Assembly: GCA_021773335.1 (NCBI GenBank)
Contig: JAJFKG010000047.1
Coordinates: forward strand, 19,081 to 83,080
Length of the DNA stretch: 64,000 bases
Reading direction: 5' to 3'
DNA from: Gammaproteobacteria bacterium
GTDB taxonomy: Bacteria; Pseudomonadota; Gammaproteobacteria; JAJFKG01
Part shown: positions 9,444-18,328 of the stretch, piece after piece
How the letters are laid out: each line of letters begins with the position of its first letter
How positions within the stretch are numbered: position 1 is the stretch's first letter
The notes under the pieces: model-generated
What the model was told of the DNA's origin: nothing
The model's input: only the letters and a program-made list of their open reading frames with translations
Database searches by the model: none
Program-made: the position numbers and the translations under genes

Positions 9444-10718
9444 CTAGTTTCGTAATGATCGGTCGATCAAATCGAGATGTTTTTGCAAGGCCCCGCGATT
9501 ATTTTCGACGACCTGCAAACCTGCTCTACCTGCTTTTTGACGTGCCGCAGCATCTTGTAATAAAGCGACCACTGCTGTTGCAAGGTGTTGTTCATCAGCT
9601 ATCTGCTGCGTCGCCCCAACCTCAATCAGCATTTGCGTTATTTCTGCAAAATTGAATACATGTGGGCCACACAAACTCGGGATTTCTAAGGCCGCTGGTT
9701 CAAGTAAATTATGTCCTCCCGTAGACACCAGACTGCCGCCAACAAAAGCAACATCGGATGCGGCATAAAACAACATCATTTCACCCATGGTATCACCAAG
9801 AAAAACCTGGGTTTGTGTGTCCGCTTGCGCACCATTACTGCGCCGTGTAATCTTAAAACCGCGACGTTGACATAATTCAGCCACTTTATTAAAACGTTCC
9901 GGATGGCGCGGCACAAGGATGAGTAAAGTATCAGGCAGCCATTCCCGTACTTTTGCAAAAGCAGTTAAGACCTTTTCATCTTCACCTTCATGTGTACTTG
10001 CAGCAATCCAAACGGGACGACTGATTGCCCCAGATGTGTCCCATTGACGACGCAATACTTGTCCTGCTTCAGGCACATCAGCCGCAACCTTAAAATCGAA
10101 CTTAACGCTACCTGTCATACTAATGCGAGAGCGATCTAAACCTAAGGCAATATACCGATCGGCTGTCGCCTGATCTTGCGCCGCCATATGCGTAATACAA
10201 TCCAGCATACCTCGTGTAATTGGCTTAATGCGCTGATAGCCTTTTGCAGAACGCGCTGACAAACGCGCATTAGCAACAAATATTGGGATAGTCTGTTGCT
10301 GACAAACAGCAAAGATATTCGGCCATAATTCCGTTTCCATCATGATCGCTAAACGCGGCTGAACCTTACTAATAAAACGTCGTATGGCAGCAGGATAATC
10401 ATACGGCGCATACACATGAAAAACTTGATCAGCAAACGCGGCTAACACACGGGCCGATCCCGTAGGCGTGGTCGTCGTCACCGTAATGGGTAACTCCGGA
10501 TGTTCATTAAGCAAACGCTTAATCAGTGGCTGTGCCGCGATAAATTCACCCACCGAGACAGTATGCACCCATATGCTTCCTGTTTTCGCTGGTGGTTGAA
10601 AAAAACCAAAACGCTCAGCCCAACGCTTGCGATAATCAGGCGCACGCCGACTGCGCCATAAGAGGCGTATTAAAATAAATGGTATTGCTAGATAAAAACA
10701 GACACTGTATATGAAACG
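9444..10718 (-). CDS. waaA: 3-deoxy-D-manno-octulosonic acid (Kdo) transferase
   Basis: WaaA/KdtA adds Kdo residues from CMP-Kdo to lipid IVA at the inner membrane, the first step of LPS core assembly. Family landmarks are the N-terminal membrane anchor (RFIYSVCFYLAIPFILIRLLW), RWAERFGFF, WVHTVSVGEFIAAQPLI, METELWPN and GGHNLLEPAALE. I place the start at GTG 10718 (424 residues, equal to the usual length), because GTGAGGATTTTGCA provides a good ribosome site just upstream. The longer ATG at 10754 has none and would add 12 unconserved residues. It is convergent with tolC; the 95 bp between them show no clear terminator. Confidence 0.95.
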   Translation of the reverse strand, partial: RFIYSVCFYLAIPFILIRLLWRSRRAPDYRKRWAERFGFFQPPAKTGSIWVHTVSVGEFIAAQPLIKRLLNEHPELPITVTTTTPTGSARVLAAFADQVFHVYAPYDYPAAIRRFISKVQPRLAIMMETELWPNIFAVCQQQTIPIFVANARLSARSAKGYQRIKPITRGMLDCITHMAAQDQATADRYIALGLDRSRISMTGSVKFDFKVAADVPEAGQVLRRQWDTSGAISRPVWIAASTHEGEDEKVLTAFAKVREWLPDTLLILVPRHPERFNKVAELCQRRGFKITRRSNGAQADTQTQVFLGDTMGEMMLFYAASDVAFVGGSLVSTGGHNLLEPAALEIPSLCGPHVFNFAEITQMLIEVGATQQIADEQHLATAVVALLQDAAARQKAGRAGLQVVENNRGALQKHLDLIDRSLRN

Positions 10719-10810
10719 CACTGCAAAATCCTCACTGGTGCGCCATTTTCGCATATTTTCTGTAAATAGTAACCATATGTTTTAATATGGAATTTTAGCC
10801 ACCCCGCCAG

Positions 10811-10860
10811 ATATGCATTTTTTGCATTTATAGGAAAAATATGCTATATTTGCATTAACA
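10811..10860. promoter_or_regulatory. Possible operator upstream of the XRE/ImmA gene
   Basis: The 60 bp before the XRE gene repeat the word TTTGCATT in AT-rich surroundings (TTTTGCATTTATA, then TATTTGCATTAA) and include the dyad TATGCATTTTTTGCAT. Self-regulation by the encoded XRE protein through such repeats is plausible, but this is inference. Confidence 0.3.
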
Positions 10861-10872
10861 AGCAAATTCAGA

Positions 10873-12036
10873 ATGAGGCATGGAACGATGCGCACCCTTG
10901 AGACAGCAATCTTGGCGAAATTAAAGCAAGCGAGGCTTGCAAAAAATCTCTCGGGCAGCGAAGTCGCTCAGCGCTTAGGTAAAAGTGGTAACTCCTTTAT
11001 TTCCAGACTCGAGTGTGGCGAAACCCAGCTAACTATCAACATGCTCAACCAACTCTGTGCCATCTATGAGATAAATCCCATCAGTTTATTTTCCACACAT
11101 GAAAAAGTAATAACTAATCGTAAGTTAGGTAAAGGTTTTTTAGAAAATTTAGAGTATCGGAGTGAAACAAAAACATTATCACAACAATCTAAAGATGAAA
11201 TAAAAAAAATACTTCCAACCCTAAGAAAACTTGGCAAACTAATGCGGCGTTTAAATGAAACCCCTCTAAGCTTATATGATTTCTATCCACAAGCTGCTGA
11301 ACAATTAGCGTTGCAAACTAAGCCTATTGCTATTGCGAAAGGGAAAGAAGCTGCTCTTAAGTTTAGAGAACATTTAAAGCTGGGACTCGCCCCCATTGAT
11401 GATATTCAGTATTTAATCTGGCGAATGGCTAAAATACCCATTTGCGGCCTTAAATTAGGAGAAGGCCACTGGGGAATTCGTAGTCAAGATGCCTTCGGTA
11501 ATCCCTTAATTATCTACTCCACAAGTCATTCGATACGTCAACGCAACGTGTTTACCATCGCGCATGAATTAGGGCACCATTTATTCTCACCTGATCAAAG
11601 TTTTCTGGACGTTGATAACAATAGAATGGACATCCAAGAAAAATTGGCAGATGCCTTTGCGCAAGAATTACTTGTACCATCTAAAGCTTTAAACCGTTAT
11701 ATGGAGGATGAGGGTTTAACCTCCATTGAATTGCAGTTAAAACATGTCGTCGACTTATGCCAGCACTTTAGAGTTAGCTATAAAATGATGCTAACCACTT
11801 TACAAAACAACAAAAGAATAACAAAGCAACAATATGCTGGCTTGTGTCCTAATAACTATTTCCAGGAAATAACGAAGCTTGGCTACACGCCAGAAAAATA
11901 TATAGCCAAAGATATTAGACTAAAATCTCTCTTAGAAAATCTAGTCGCGAGAGGCCTTAGAAAGAAAAAAATTAGCCCGCTATTCGCAGCAGAAACATTA
12001 GATCTTACAGAAGATGAAGTTAGGGCTATTATGTAA
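10873..12036 (+). CDS. XRE regulator fused to ImmA/IrrE-type metallopeptidase domain
   Basis: A 387-residue two-domain protein. The N-terminus is an XRE helix-turn-helix (LKQARLAKNLSGSEVAQRLG, then SFISRLECGETQLTINML, about 17-59). The C-terminal half has the zinc-peptidase motif HELGHH (231-236) with downstream ADAFAQELLVP carrying the likely third ligand. In ImmA/IrrE-type proteins such peptidases cleave a repressor; XRE-ImmA fusions commonly act as antitoxins or regulators beside a toxin gene. Only a 28-codon frame follows, so no partner is evident. A second ATG at 10888 has GAGG nine bases upstream and could be the true start. Confidence 0.87.
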   Translation: MRHGTMRTLETAILAKLKQARLAKNLSGSEVAQRLGKSGNSFISRLECGETQLTINMLNQLCAIYEINPISLFSTHEKVITNRKLGKGFLENLEYRSETKTLSQQSKDEIKKILPTLRKLGKLMRRLNETPLSLYDFYPQAAEQLALQTKPIAIAKGKEAALKFREHLKLGLAPIDDIQYLIWRMAKIPICGLKLGEGHWGIRSQDAFGNPLIIYSTSHSIRQRNVFTIAHELGHHLFSPDQSFLDVDNNRMDIQEKLADAFAQELLVPSKALNRYMEDEGLTSIELQLKHVVDLCQHFRVSYKMMLTTLQNNKRITKQQYAGLCPNNYFQEITKLGYTPEKYIAKDIRLKSLLENLVARGLRKKKISPLFAAETLDLTEDEVRAIM

Positions 12037-12037
12037 G

Positions 12038-12124
12038 ATGTTTTTTGATTTCTGCGAAGAAATGCTAAGTAATGGCATCATCAAAGACACTCAGCTAGAT
12101 ACTATTAGGGACATAGTGTCATGA
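12038..12124 (+). CDS. Very short frame translationally adjacent to the XRE/ImmA gene
   Basis: An ATG two bases after the XRE/ImmA stop opens 28 codons (MFFDFCEEML to DTIRDIVS) before TGA. It matches nothing I recognise. It could be a genuine small partner, the truncated start of a lost downstream gene, or chance. The tight spacing is the only support. Confidence 0.2.
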   Translation: MFFDFCEEMLSNGIIKDTQLDTIRDIVS

Positions 12125-12153
12125 GCACTGGACAATAATGCACTGCTTCCAAT

Positions 12154-13401
12154 TTATTGTTCACGTGAAGAAGTAAATTCAGGATACGCGGCCATACCAT
12201 AATCCACCAAATCGAGACCTATTGCCTCTTCATCCGTATGCCGGCGTAACCCAATCGCAAAGCGAATAACTAACAATGTTACAAAGCTCGCAACAAAGAC
12301 CCAGGTAAAAATACTCAACATGCCAACTACTTGGATCCCTAGCTGTTGGCTGCGGTGCCACACAGCACCATGCAACGCAGATAGAGCTACATAATTTTGT
12401 GAAAAGGGTGCAATTAATAATCCCCATATACCACCTATGCCATGCACAGCAATAGCACCGATAGGATCATCAATACGTAGTTTGCTCAGCAATACGATCG
12501 CAAATATCACCAATACACCAGCAACAGCACCTATGCCTAATGCGCCGGTAAAACTCGGTGTGGCCGGCGACGCAGAAATAGCGACTAAACCTGCTAACGC
12601 CCCATTTAATAATAAGGTTAAATCAGTTTTACCAAACATAATACGTGACAATATCATCGCAGCTAATAAGGCACTGGCTGCCGAAGCATTGGTATTAATA
12701 AAAACTTCGGCGATTAAATTCGGCTGCGAAAGAATGCTTAAGAAGGAACCGCCATTGACACCAAAAAACGCGCCCCAAATTAAAAACATCCCCAATACCG
12801 ATAACGGTAGATTACAACCAGGCAATGGCTGCACCTTTCCTTTTGTATCATAACGTCCACGCCGCGCTCCTAGCAATAAAACGCCGGCCAGCGATGCAGC
12901 CGCAGCAGTAAGGTGTACCACCCCCGCACCAGCAACATCAATAAAACCCAAATGTGACAAAAAGCCTTCGCCCCACACCCAATATGCTTGTACAGGATAG
13001 ATAACACTTGCCACCACTAAGGCAAAAATCAAAAAAGACCAGAGCTTAATGCGCTCCGCTGTAGCGCCAATCACAATCGAAATGGCAATATTTGCTAACA
13101 TCAGCTGAAAAAATAATTCCGCAAGCTTCTCTTTGCCTGGCATAGTAAAACCAATGATATGCAAGTAAGCCGAACTTGTGCCATTAAAGACATAAATTAG
13201 CTTATGCCCTAATAATGTGAACACGACACAGGTAATCGCAAACACAGCGATGTTCTTTGCCAGAATATCAATCGTACTGCGCGCCTGGACGAGACCAACT
13301 TCATAAAGTGTCATACCCGCGACCATCCACATCACGAGAAGGCCAGACAATAATAAAAATAAAACATCTAATGCATGGCCACTAAAAGCAACGGCTTCCA
13401 T
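12154..13401 (-). CDS. amtB: Ammonium transporter
   Basis: A 415-residue Amt/MEP/Rh channel of about 11 transmembrane helices that conducts ammonia/ammonium across the inner membrane. Recognisable blocks are GLVQARSTIDILAKN, AYWVWGEGFL, DVAGAGVVHLTAAAASLAG (containing the first conserved pore histidine) and AVHGIGGIWGLL (the second). The start ATGGAAGCC is preceded by GGAGTTAATGA. It lies downstream of glnK on the same strand with 85 bp between them, the standard glnK-amtB pair in which GlnK plugs AmtB when nitrogen is plentiful. Confidence 0.96.
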   Translation of the reverse strand: MEAVAFSGHALDVLFLLLSGLLVMWMVAGMTLYEVGLVQARSTIDILAKNIAVFAITCVVFTLLGHKLIYVFNGTSSAYLHIIGFTMPGKEKLAELFFQLMLANIAISIVIGATAERIKLWSFLIFALVVASVIYPVQAYWVWGEGFLSHLGFIDVAGAGVVHLTAAAASLAGVLLLGARRGRYDTKGKVQPLPGCNLPLSVLGMFLIWGAFFGVNGGSFLSILSQPNLIAEVFINTNASAASALLAAMILSRIMFGKTDLTLLLNGALAGLVAISASPATPSFTGALGIGAVAGVLVIFAIVLLSKLRIDDPIGAIAVHGIGGIWGLLIAPFSQNYVALSALHGAVWHRSQQLGIQVVGMLSIFTWVFVASFVTLLVIRFAIGLRRHTDEEAIGLDLVDYGMAAYPEFTSSREQ

Positions 13402-13425
13402 TCATTAACTCCTTATTAATCCATG

Positions 13426-13486
13426 GGGCCTATTTAAAATTCGCTAGGCTAAGCGCTAGCCAAGCTAGTAGAATTTTAAAAGGCCC
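13426..13486 (-). repeat. Hairpin between glnK and amtB
   Basis: Arms at 13426-13442 and 13471-13486 pair over 16 bp with one bulged base. The loop holds further short dyads (GCTAG/CTAGC, GGCTA/TAGCC). The right arm abuts the glnK stop codon and the structure ends 24 bp before the amtB start. There is no T-run, so it looks like an mRNA-processing or stabilising structure rather than a terminator. Confidence 0.5.
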
Positions 13487-13858
<372 letters not shown>

Positions 13859-13979
13859 TTATCCCATATTGTTGTGTTGCACGATAGACTTATGCAACTT
13901 ATAATTACTCCAATACACTGTGTGTTAATGGGTGAATGCAGCATTAGCACATGGTCCATTTACTAAAAGAGGCAAAATA

Positions 13980-14279
13980 ATGATTGATCCCAAACTATTT
14001 GATGATTTAGCCAAGCGTTTAAGCGATGCCGTTCCCACAGGACTAAAAGATGTCCGTGATGAAATGGAAAAAAACTTCCGCAGCATTTTACAGAGCGCCT
14101 TTGCCAAAATGGATTTAGTCACGCGTGAAGAATTTGATGTACAAGCTGGTGTTTTAGCTCGCACCCGCAAACAGCTTGACGATATGGAAAAACGCCTAAA
14201 ATCGCTCGAAACTGACAAACCCAGCGCAAAAAAAGCAACGAGCAAAAGCAAAGCAACAAGCAAAAAAGATAAGAAATAA
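13980..14279 (+). CDS. ubiK: Ubiquinone biosynthesis accessory factor (YqiC/BMFP family)
   Basis: A 99-residue coiled-coil protein of the YqiC/BMFP family. UbiK assists the soluble ubiquinone-biosynthesis complex with UbiJ and binds membranes. The family shape is clear: MIDPKLFDDLAKRLSDAVP at the start, amphipathic MEKNFRSILQSAFAKMDLV, then VTREEFDVQAGVLARTRKQL, followed by a lysine/serine-rich tail (KKATSKSKATSKKDKK). The frame is open further 5', but ATG 13980 has AAGAGGCAAAATA in front. comM follows on the same strand after about 70 bp, the usual order in gammaproteobacteria. Confidence 0.9.
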   Translation: MIDPKLFDDLAKRLSDAVPTGLKDVRDEMEKNFRSILQSAFAKMDLVTREEFDVQAGVLARTRKQLDDMEKRLKSLETDKPSAKKATSKSKATSKKDKK

Positions 14280-14348
14280 AGAATAAACGGCACTAAGCCG
14301 TACCACCCAACGCATCTAAAAATACTAATAACAATAAAAGAGGATGCC

Positions 14349-15869
14349 ATGAACCTTGCTATACTTAATAGCCGCGCTAGCTGCGGCATTCAAGCGCCAT
14401 TAGTCCGTGTCGAAACACATATTGCTAATGGCTTACCTAAATTTCTCATCGTTGGTTTACCCGATACTGAAGTACGTGAAAGCCGTGAACGCGTGCGTAG
14501 TGCTATCCTCAATGCCCAATTTTATTTTCCCTCACGGCGCATCACCGTCAACCTCGCTCCCGCCGATTTACCGAAAGAAGGCGGACGCTTTGATTTAGCT
14601 ATCGCCTTAGGTATTTTGCTTGCATCGGGACAATTACACTGTGACAACATCGAAGAGTATGAGTTTGCGGGTGAATTAGCATTAAGCGGTGAATTACGGG
14701 CAATCCATGGTGCACTTCCTTTCGCAGTTGCCATGCGTGAGCAACAACGCAAACTCATTATCAGTCAAGGCAATGCAGACGAAGCGGCACTAGTACACGA
14801 TATCAACGTATTCCCTGCCAACCATTTAATCGAAGTCGTCAATCATTTAAGTGCTAATAAATCATTAAGCAGACAAACGCCTACCGATTTGCCGCAACCA
14901 CAAACTCACCACTGTGATATGCAAGATGTACATGGCCAATCCCAAGCGAAGCGCGCCTTAGAAATTGCTGCTGCCGGCGGCCATAGTTTATTGCTAGTGG
15001 GCCCACCAGGTACTGGTAAAACCATGTTAGCAAGTCGTTTGCCAAGCATATTACCACCAATGCGCATTAGTGAAACCTTACAAACAGCAGCAATTGCCTC
15101 TATCAGCCGCCAAGGTTTTGTATCACACTCATGGCAACAACGCCCCTTTCGTGCTCCCCATCATACCGCGTCAAGTGTCGCCTTAGTCGGCGGTGGTAGC
15201 ACCCCACGTCCCGGTGAAATTTCATTGGCGCATAATGGGGTATTATTTCTCGATGAATTACCTGAATTCAAACGCGCCGCACTAGAAACCCTACGCGAAC
15301 CGCTTGAGTCAGGCATGATTACGATTTCACGTGCAGCGCGCCAAGCAGAATTTCCGGCACGCTTTCAATTGATCGCAGCAATGAATCCTTGCCCATGTGG
15401 TGAATCGGGCGATCCGCAAGGCAATTGCCGCTGTACTAGCGAACAAATTCAACGCTATCAACAACGCCTTTCCGGCCCACTATTAGACCGCATTGATATG
15501 CAAATTGAAGTTGCACGCAGTCAAGAAAGCTTATTCCAACAAAAACGCCAGCAAAAATCAGACAATAGTGCGGCTATCCAACAACGTGTGGTTAATGCAC
15601 GCCAACAGCAATTACGACGCGCACAAAAAATCAATGCCCATCTTAGTTCGCAAGAACTCGAATTCTATTGCCAATTGAACCTCGCTAATGAGCAATTTCT
15701 CGAATCCGCACTGGAGAAATTGCGCCTTTCCAACCGTGCGTTGCACCGTATCTTACGCGTTGCACGTACCATCGCCGACCTCTCTGCCGCAGACACGATT
15801 AACCAAACTCATCTTAGTGAAGCCTTAAGCTATCGCTACCTAGACCGGCGCAATAAGTATTTAAAATAA
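14349..15869 (+). CDS. comM: ComM/YifB AAA+ Mg-chelatase-like protein
   Basis: A 506-residue AAA+ ATPase of the YifB/ComM family; in naturally transformable bacteria ComM is a hexameric helicase that promotes branch migration of incoming DNA. The N-terminal Lon-like fold (LAILNSRASCGIQAPLVRVE, GLPDTEVRESRERVRSA) is followed by Walker A GPPGTGKT (218-225), Walker B LFLDE (299-303) and the cysteine-rich NPCPCGESGDPQGNCRCT segment, which may bind zinc. ATG 14349 has AAGAGGATGCC upstream. Competence itself cannot be concluded from this gene. Confidence 0.95.
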   Translation: MNLAILNSRASCGIQAPLVRVETHIANGLPKFLIVGLPDTEVRESRERVRSAILNAQFYFPSRRITVNLAPADLPKEGGRFDLAIALGILLASGQLHCDNIEEYEFAGELALSGELRAIHGALPFAVAMREQQRKLIISQGNADEAALVHDINVFPANHLIEVVNHLSANKSLSRQTPTDLPQPQTHHCDMQDVHGQSQAKRALEIAAAGGHSLLLVGPPGTGKTMLASRLPSILPPMRISETLQTAAIASISRQGFVSHSWQQRPFRAPHHTASSVALVGGGSTPRPGEISLAHNGVLFLDELPEFKRAALETLREPLESGMITISRAARQAEFPARFQLIAAMNPCPCGESGDPQGNCRCTSEQIQRYQQRLSGPLLDRIDMQIEVARSQESLFQQKRQQKSDNSAAIQQRVVNARQQQLRRAQKINAHLSSQELEFYCQLNLANEQFLESALEKLRLSNRALHRILRVARTIADLSAADTINQTHLSEALSYRYLDRRNKYLK

Positions 15870-15912
15870 CTTGGCAAGAGTATAAAATACGCAAAAAATT
15901 ATAGGTAACTTT

Positions 15913-16239
15913 ATGGCACTAACTAAAGAGTTTCGTGAAACTGTTCAACAGCGGGCACAAAAAGATACTGCGTTTAGACGAGCAATGCTTATCGACGCTA
16001 TCAGTGAATTATTAACAGGCGATCTTGATACCGCTAAATCTATGTTGCGCGATTATATTAACGCGACAATTACTTTCGAAAAACTAGCGAAAAAATTGCA
16101 TAAGAATAGCAAAAGCCTACAGCGAATGTTCGGCCCAAGTGGCAACCCTACTGCACAATCACTTTGCACAGTTATCAAGGTACTGCAAAAACAGGAAGGT
16201 ATTGCTTTACAGGTCAATTCTAAAAATCATAAAAAATAG
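15913..16239 (+). CDS. Orphan HigA-like addiction-module antidote/transcriptional regulator
   Basis: A 108-residue protein resembling the COG3636-type 'addiction module antidote' regulators. It starts MALTKEFRETVQQRAQKD, then has FRRAMLIDAISELLTGDLDTAK, and a C-terminal helix-turn-helix region (FEKLAKKLHKNSKSLQRMFG, NPTAQSLCTVIKVL). These normally neutralise a RelE/HigB-type toxin encoded just upstream. Here the upstream gene is comM, 43 bp away, and no toxin frame exists on either side, so it is an orphan. The AGGTAACTTT before the ATG is a usable ribosome site. Confidence 0.75.
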   Translation: MALTKEFRETVQQRAQKDTAFRRAMLIDAISELLTGDLDTAKSMLRDYINATITFEKLAKKLHKNSKSLQRMFGPSGNPTAQSLCTVIKVLQKQEGIALQVNSKNHKK

Positions 16240-16266
16240 GCGCTCTATTTTTAAACAAACCTTGAT

Positions 16267-16307
16267 GTTTGCCAGCAAACAAGGGATACTCTCGCCCGCT
16301 GGCAAAC
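16267..16307. repeat. Inverted repeat upstream of fba
   Basis: A perfect 10-bp inverted repeat: GTTTGCCAGC (16267-16276) and GCTGGCAAAC (16298-16307), separated by 21 bases, 52 bp before the aldolase start. No T-run follows. It could be a regulator site or a leader hairpin for fba; its function is unknown. Confidence 0.4.
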
Positions 16308-16358
16308 GCACGCCCGCACTGTCTGAATCTGATCGTGTTATCTCTGGAGAATGAAACT

Positions 16359-17375
16359 ATGACCGAACAAGCCCTACAAACTACTATCAATGACATCGCC
16401 ATAGCTGGCAAAGGAATCCTCGCGGCTGATGAAAGCGTCCCCACTATGACTAAGCGTTTAACCAGCATCAACGTTGAATCAACCGAAGAAACCCGTCGTG
16501 CTTACCGTGAAATGCTATTCACCACACCCGATTTAGCCAAGTATATTAACGGGGTCATCTTATTTGAAGAAACGCTCGGCCAACGCGCCAGTGATGGTAC
16601 GCCATTACCTGAATTATTAAGTAAGCAAGGCATTGTTCCAGGCATTAAAGTCGATAAAGGTTTAATTGCTCTCACCAATAGTGGCAATGAAAAATTCACC
16701 CAAGGTTTAGATGGTTTATCCGATCGTTTAGCTAACTATAAAGAAATGGGCGCACGCTTTGCCAAATGGCGTAACGTATACAATATTTCGGATATCACTC
16801 CTAGCTCACTGGCAATTGAAGTGAACGCCGAAAATTTAGCGCGTTATGCTGCAATCTGCCAAGCACAAGGCATCGTGCCTATCGTTGAACCTGAAGTGTT
16901 ACTTGATGGCAACCACACAATTGAACGCTGTTTTGATGCCACCGAAGCTGTGTTGCATGCTGTCTTCGCTGCCTTATACCGTCATAAAGTTACGCCTGAA
17001 CACATTATATTGAAACCCAGCATGGTGGTTTCTGGGAAAGACTGTGCACAGCGTGCTGACATGCAAACCGTTGCTGAACTAACAGTCAAAGTATTATTAC
17101 GCACAGTACCTGCAGCCGTACCGACGATTAACTTCTTGTCTGGTGGGCAAACGCCAGAAGAAGCTACCGCTCACTTAAATGCAATGAATGCATTACGCAG
17201 CTTGCCTTGGAATCTAAGCTTTTCTTATGGTCGAGCTTTGCAAGAACCTGCATTAAAAGCATGGGCTGGTAAAAAAGAAAATGTCGATGCTGGACGTGAA
17301 GCTTTACATAAGCGTGCCAAATTAAATGGTGCGGCAAGCGTTGGCAAATACACGGAAGCGATGGAAAGCGCTTAG
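16359..17375 (+). CDS. Class I fructose-bisphosphate aldolase
   Basis: A 338-residue aldolase of the eukaryote-like class I type, which cleaves fructose 1,6-bisphosphate to DHAP and glyceraldehyde 3-phosphate through a lysine Schiff base. The N-terminal GKGILAADESVPTMTKRL, INGVILFEETL, MGARFAKWRNVYNI, IVPIVEPEVL and the active-site HIILKPSMVVSGKDC are all conserved, as is LSGGQTPEEATAHLNAMN. The length is as expected. An upstream in-frame start (16269) would add 30 unrelated residues across an inverted repeat; ATG 16359 has TCTGGAGAATGAAACT before it. Confidence 0.93.
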   Translation: MTEQALQTTINDIAIAGKGILAADESVPTMTKRLTSINVESTEETRRAYREMLFTTPDLAKYINGVILFEETLGQRASDGTPLPELLSKQGIVPGIKVDKGLIALTNSGNEKFTQGLDGLSDRLANYKEMGARFAKWRNVYNISDITPSSLAIEVNAENLARYAAICQAQGIVPIVEPEVLLDGNHTIERCFDATEAVLHAVFAALYRHKVTPEHIILKPSMVVSGKDCAQRADMQTVAELTVKVLLRTVPAAVPTINFLSGGQTPEEATAHLNAMNALRSLPWNLSFSYGRALQEPALKAWAGKKENVDAGREALHKRAKLNGAASVGKYTEAMESA

Positions 17376-17382
17376 TTAGCTA

Positions 17383-17416
17383 AACCTTGATGCGCGCTAC
17401 GCGCTTATCAAGGCTA
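17383..17416. repeat. REP-like palindrome, family C
   Basis: AACCTTGATGCGCGCTAC followed by GCGCTTATCAAGGCTAC; the CCTTGAT and ATCAAGG ends pair around a GCGC core. It is 7 bp after the fba stop. Related copies are at 18346-18378, 18469-18501, 53087-53123 and 59011-59050, with a worn one near 38606. Confidence 0.7.
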
Positions 17417-17442
17417 CATTAGCATTTGTTCCTACGTAAGCC

Positions 17443-17536
17443 GTAGCCCGGATAAGCACGGCACGCGCGTCATCCGGGGAGGGTGTTTGCGATTGCGGTT
17501 CCCGGATGACGTTGCTGCGCAACTTATCCGGGCTAC
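17443..17536. repeat. REP-like element, family A, two units head to head
   Basis: Two 38-bp units face each other. Each begins GTAGCCCGGATAAG and ends TCATCCGGG(G/A)A, with centres CACGGCACGCGCG and TTGCGCAGCAACG. The outer 14 bases (17443-17456 and 17523-17536) are perfectly complementary. It lies between fba and the convergent small membrane protein and slightly overlaps the latter's 3' end. Single units occur at 34433-34470 and 63699-63734. Confidence 0.75.
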
Positions 17537-17727
17537 ATCTGAGCTTGACTACCACCACAACATAAATACTTAAGCGCAGCACCAACCAATAAGATTAACA
17601 ACAAAACTTCAAAAAAATGAATCAACAAGATCATATCGTGTTGACGCGCTGGGCTTAAAGTGACTGATAGTACTGCTAGTATTAACCCGACAACAACCGT
17701 AATGATACTAATAATTTTCGACATCAT
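17533..17727 (-). CDS. Small two-helix membrane protein downstream of cytochrome c5
   Basis: A 64-residue protein (63 from the second ATG) with two hydrophobic segments, IISIITVVVGLILAVLSV and MILLIHFFEVLLLILLVGA, joined by a short polar loop with charged residues, and a cysteine pair near the C-terminus (YLCCGG). TTAAGGGAGTAAATTAGC gives a ribosome site. It starts 14 bp after the cytochrome stop, so it is probably cotranscribed. I do not recognise the family; a respiratory accessory role is only suggested by position. Its stop lies within the family A repeat. Confidence 0.6.
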   Translation of the reverse strand: MMSKIISIITVVVGLILAVLSVTLSPARQHDMILLIHFFEVLLLILLVGAALKYLCCGGSQAQM

Positions 17728-17741
17728 GCTAATTTACTCCC

Positions 17742-18221
17742 TTAATGCTTAGGTTTGATTTTTGCTTCATTTAACATGTACTCAACTGCTTGTTGCAGTT
17801 GTGCGGGAGTACACGTCATACAGGTTCCTTGCGGTGGCATTGCGCCTTTGCCTTTTTCAACGATTGCCATGATCTCTGCCATCGTCTTATCACCAACTTT
17901 GACTGTCCACGCTGCATTGTCGCCTAACTTAGGTGCTCCAGCAACTCCGGCAGCATGACACACGGCACAGGTTTTGGTATACAGGGCTTTACCTGCTTTA
18001 GCACTATCATTCGCAGCGGGTGTAGCGGCAGATTTTGTCGCAGCTACGTTAACACTGCCCACTGGTTGAATACGTTTTTGAATCGCAGCCGTTTTACTAA
18101 CTTGAGCATCAGCTGCAGTGTGACTCGACGCCCACGCCTGGGTTGCGCCAGCGATACTCGCAACAATAGCAACGAGCGCAATAGTAGCTACCGCCTTGCC
18201 TGCTAATTTTTGTAAATCCAT
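17742..18221 (-). CDS. Cytochrome c5-type periplasmic c-type cytochrome
   Basis: A 159-residue exported cytochrome. There is a signal peptide (KLAGKAVATIALVAIVASIA to ATQAWA), an Ala-rich linker, then a single heme-binding CAVCH (85-89), the likely axial methionine in KGKGAMPPQG (about 128) and a C-terminal CMTC pair typical of the c5/cytochrome C555 group. It should carry electrons in the periplasm towards a terminal oxidase. ATG 18221 is chosen because GAGGGAAGGAAA precedes it. The frame remains open for 131 more codons upstream, but these read through tandem REP repeats and are not coding. Confidence 0.92.
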   Translation of the reverse strand: MDLQKLAGKAVATIALVAIVASIAGATQAWASSHTAADAQVSKTAAIQKRIQPVGSVNVAATKSAATPAANDSAKAGKALYTKTCAVCHAAGVAGAPKLGDNAAWTVKVGDKTMAEIMAIVEKGKGAMPPQGTCMTCTPAQLQQAVEYMLNEAKIKPKH

Positions 18222-18328
18222 TTTCCTTCCCTCATCCATTGCTACAATAGCACTACAGAGCGGTAAAATTATTGCCAAACAATAACTTACCTTAAACGCG
18301 CGCATATTATGCGTGATTATTTGTTCAG

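Noticed and set aside
13925..14389. Minus-strand 154-codon frame over ubiK
   Set aside because: Antisense shadow; ubiK on the plus strand has family similarity and a ribosome site.
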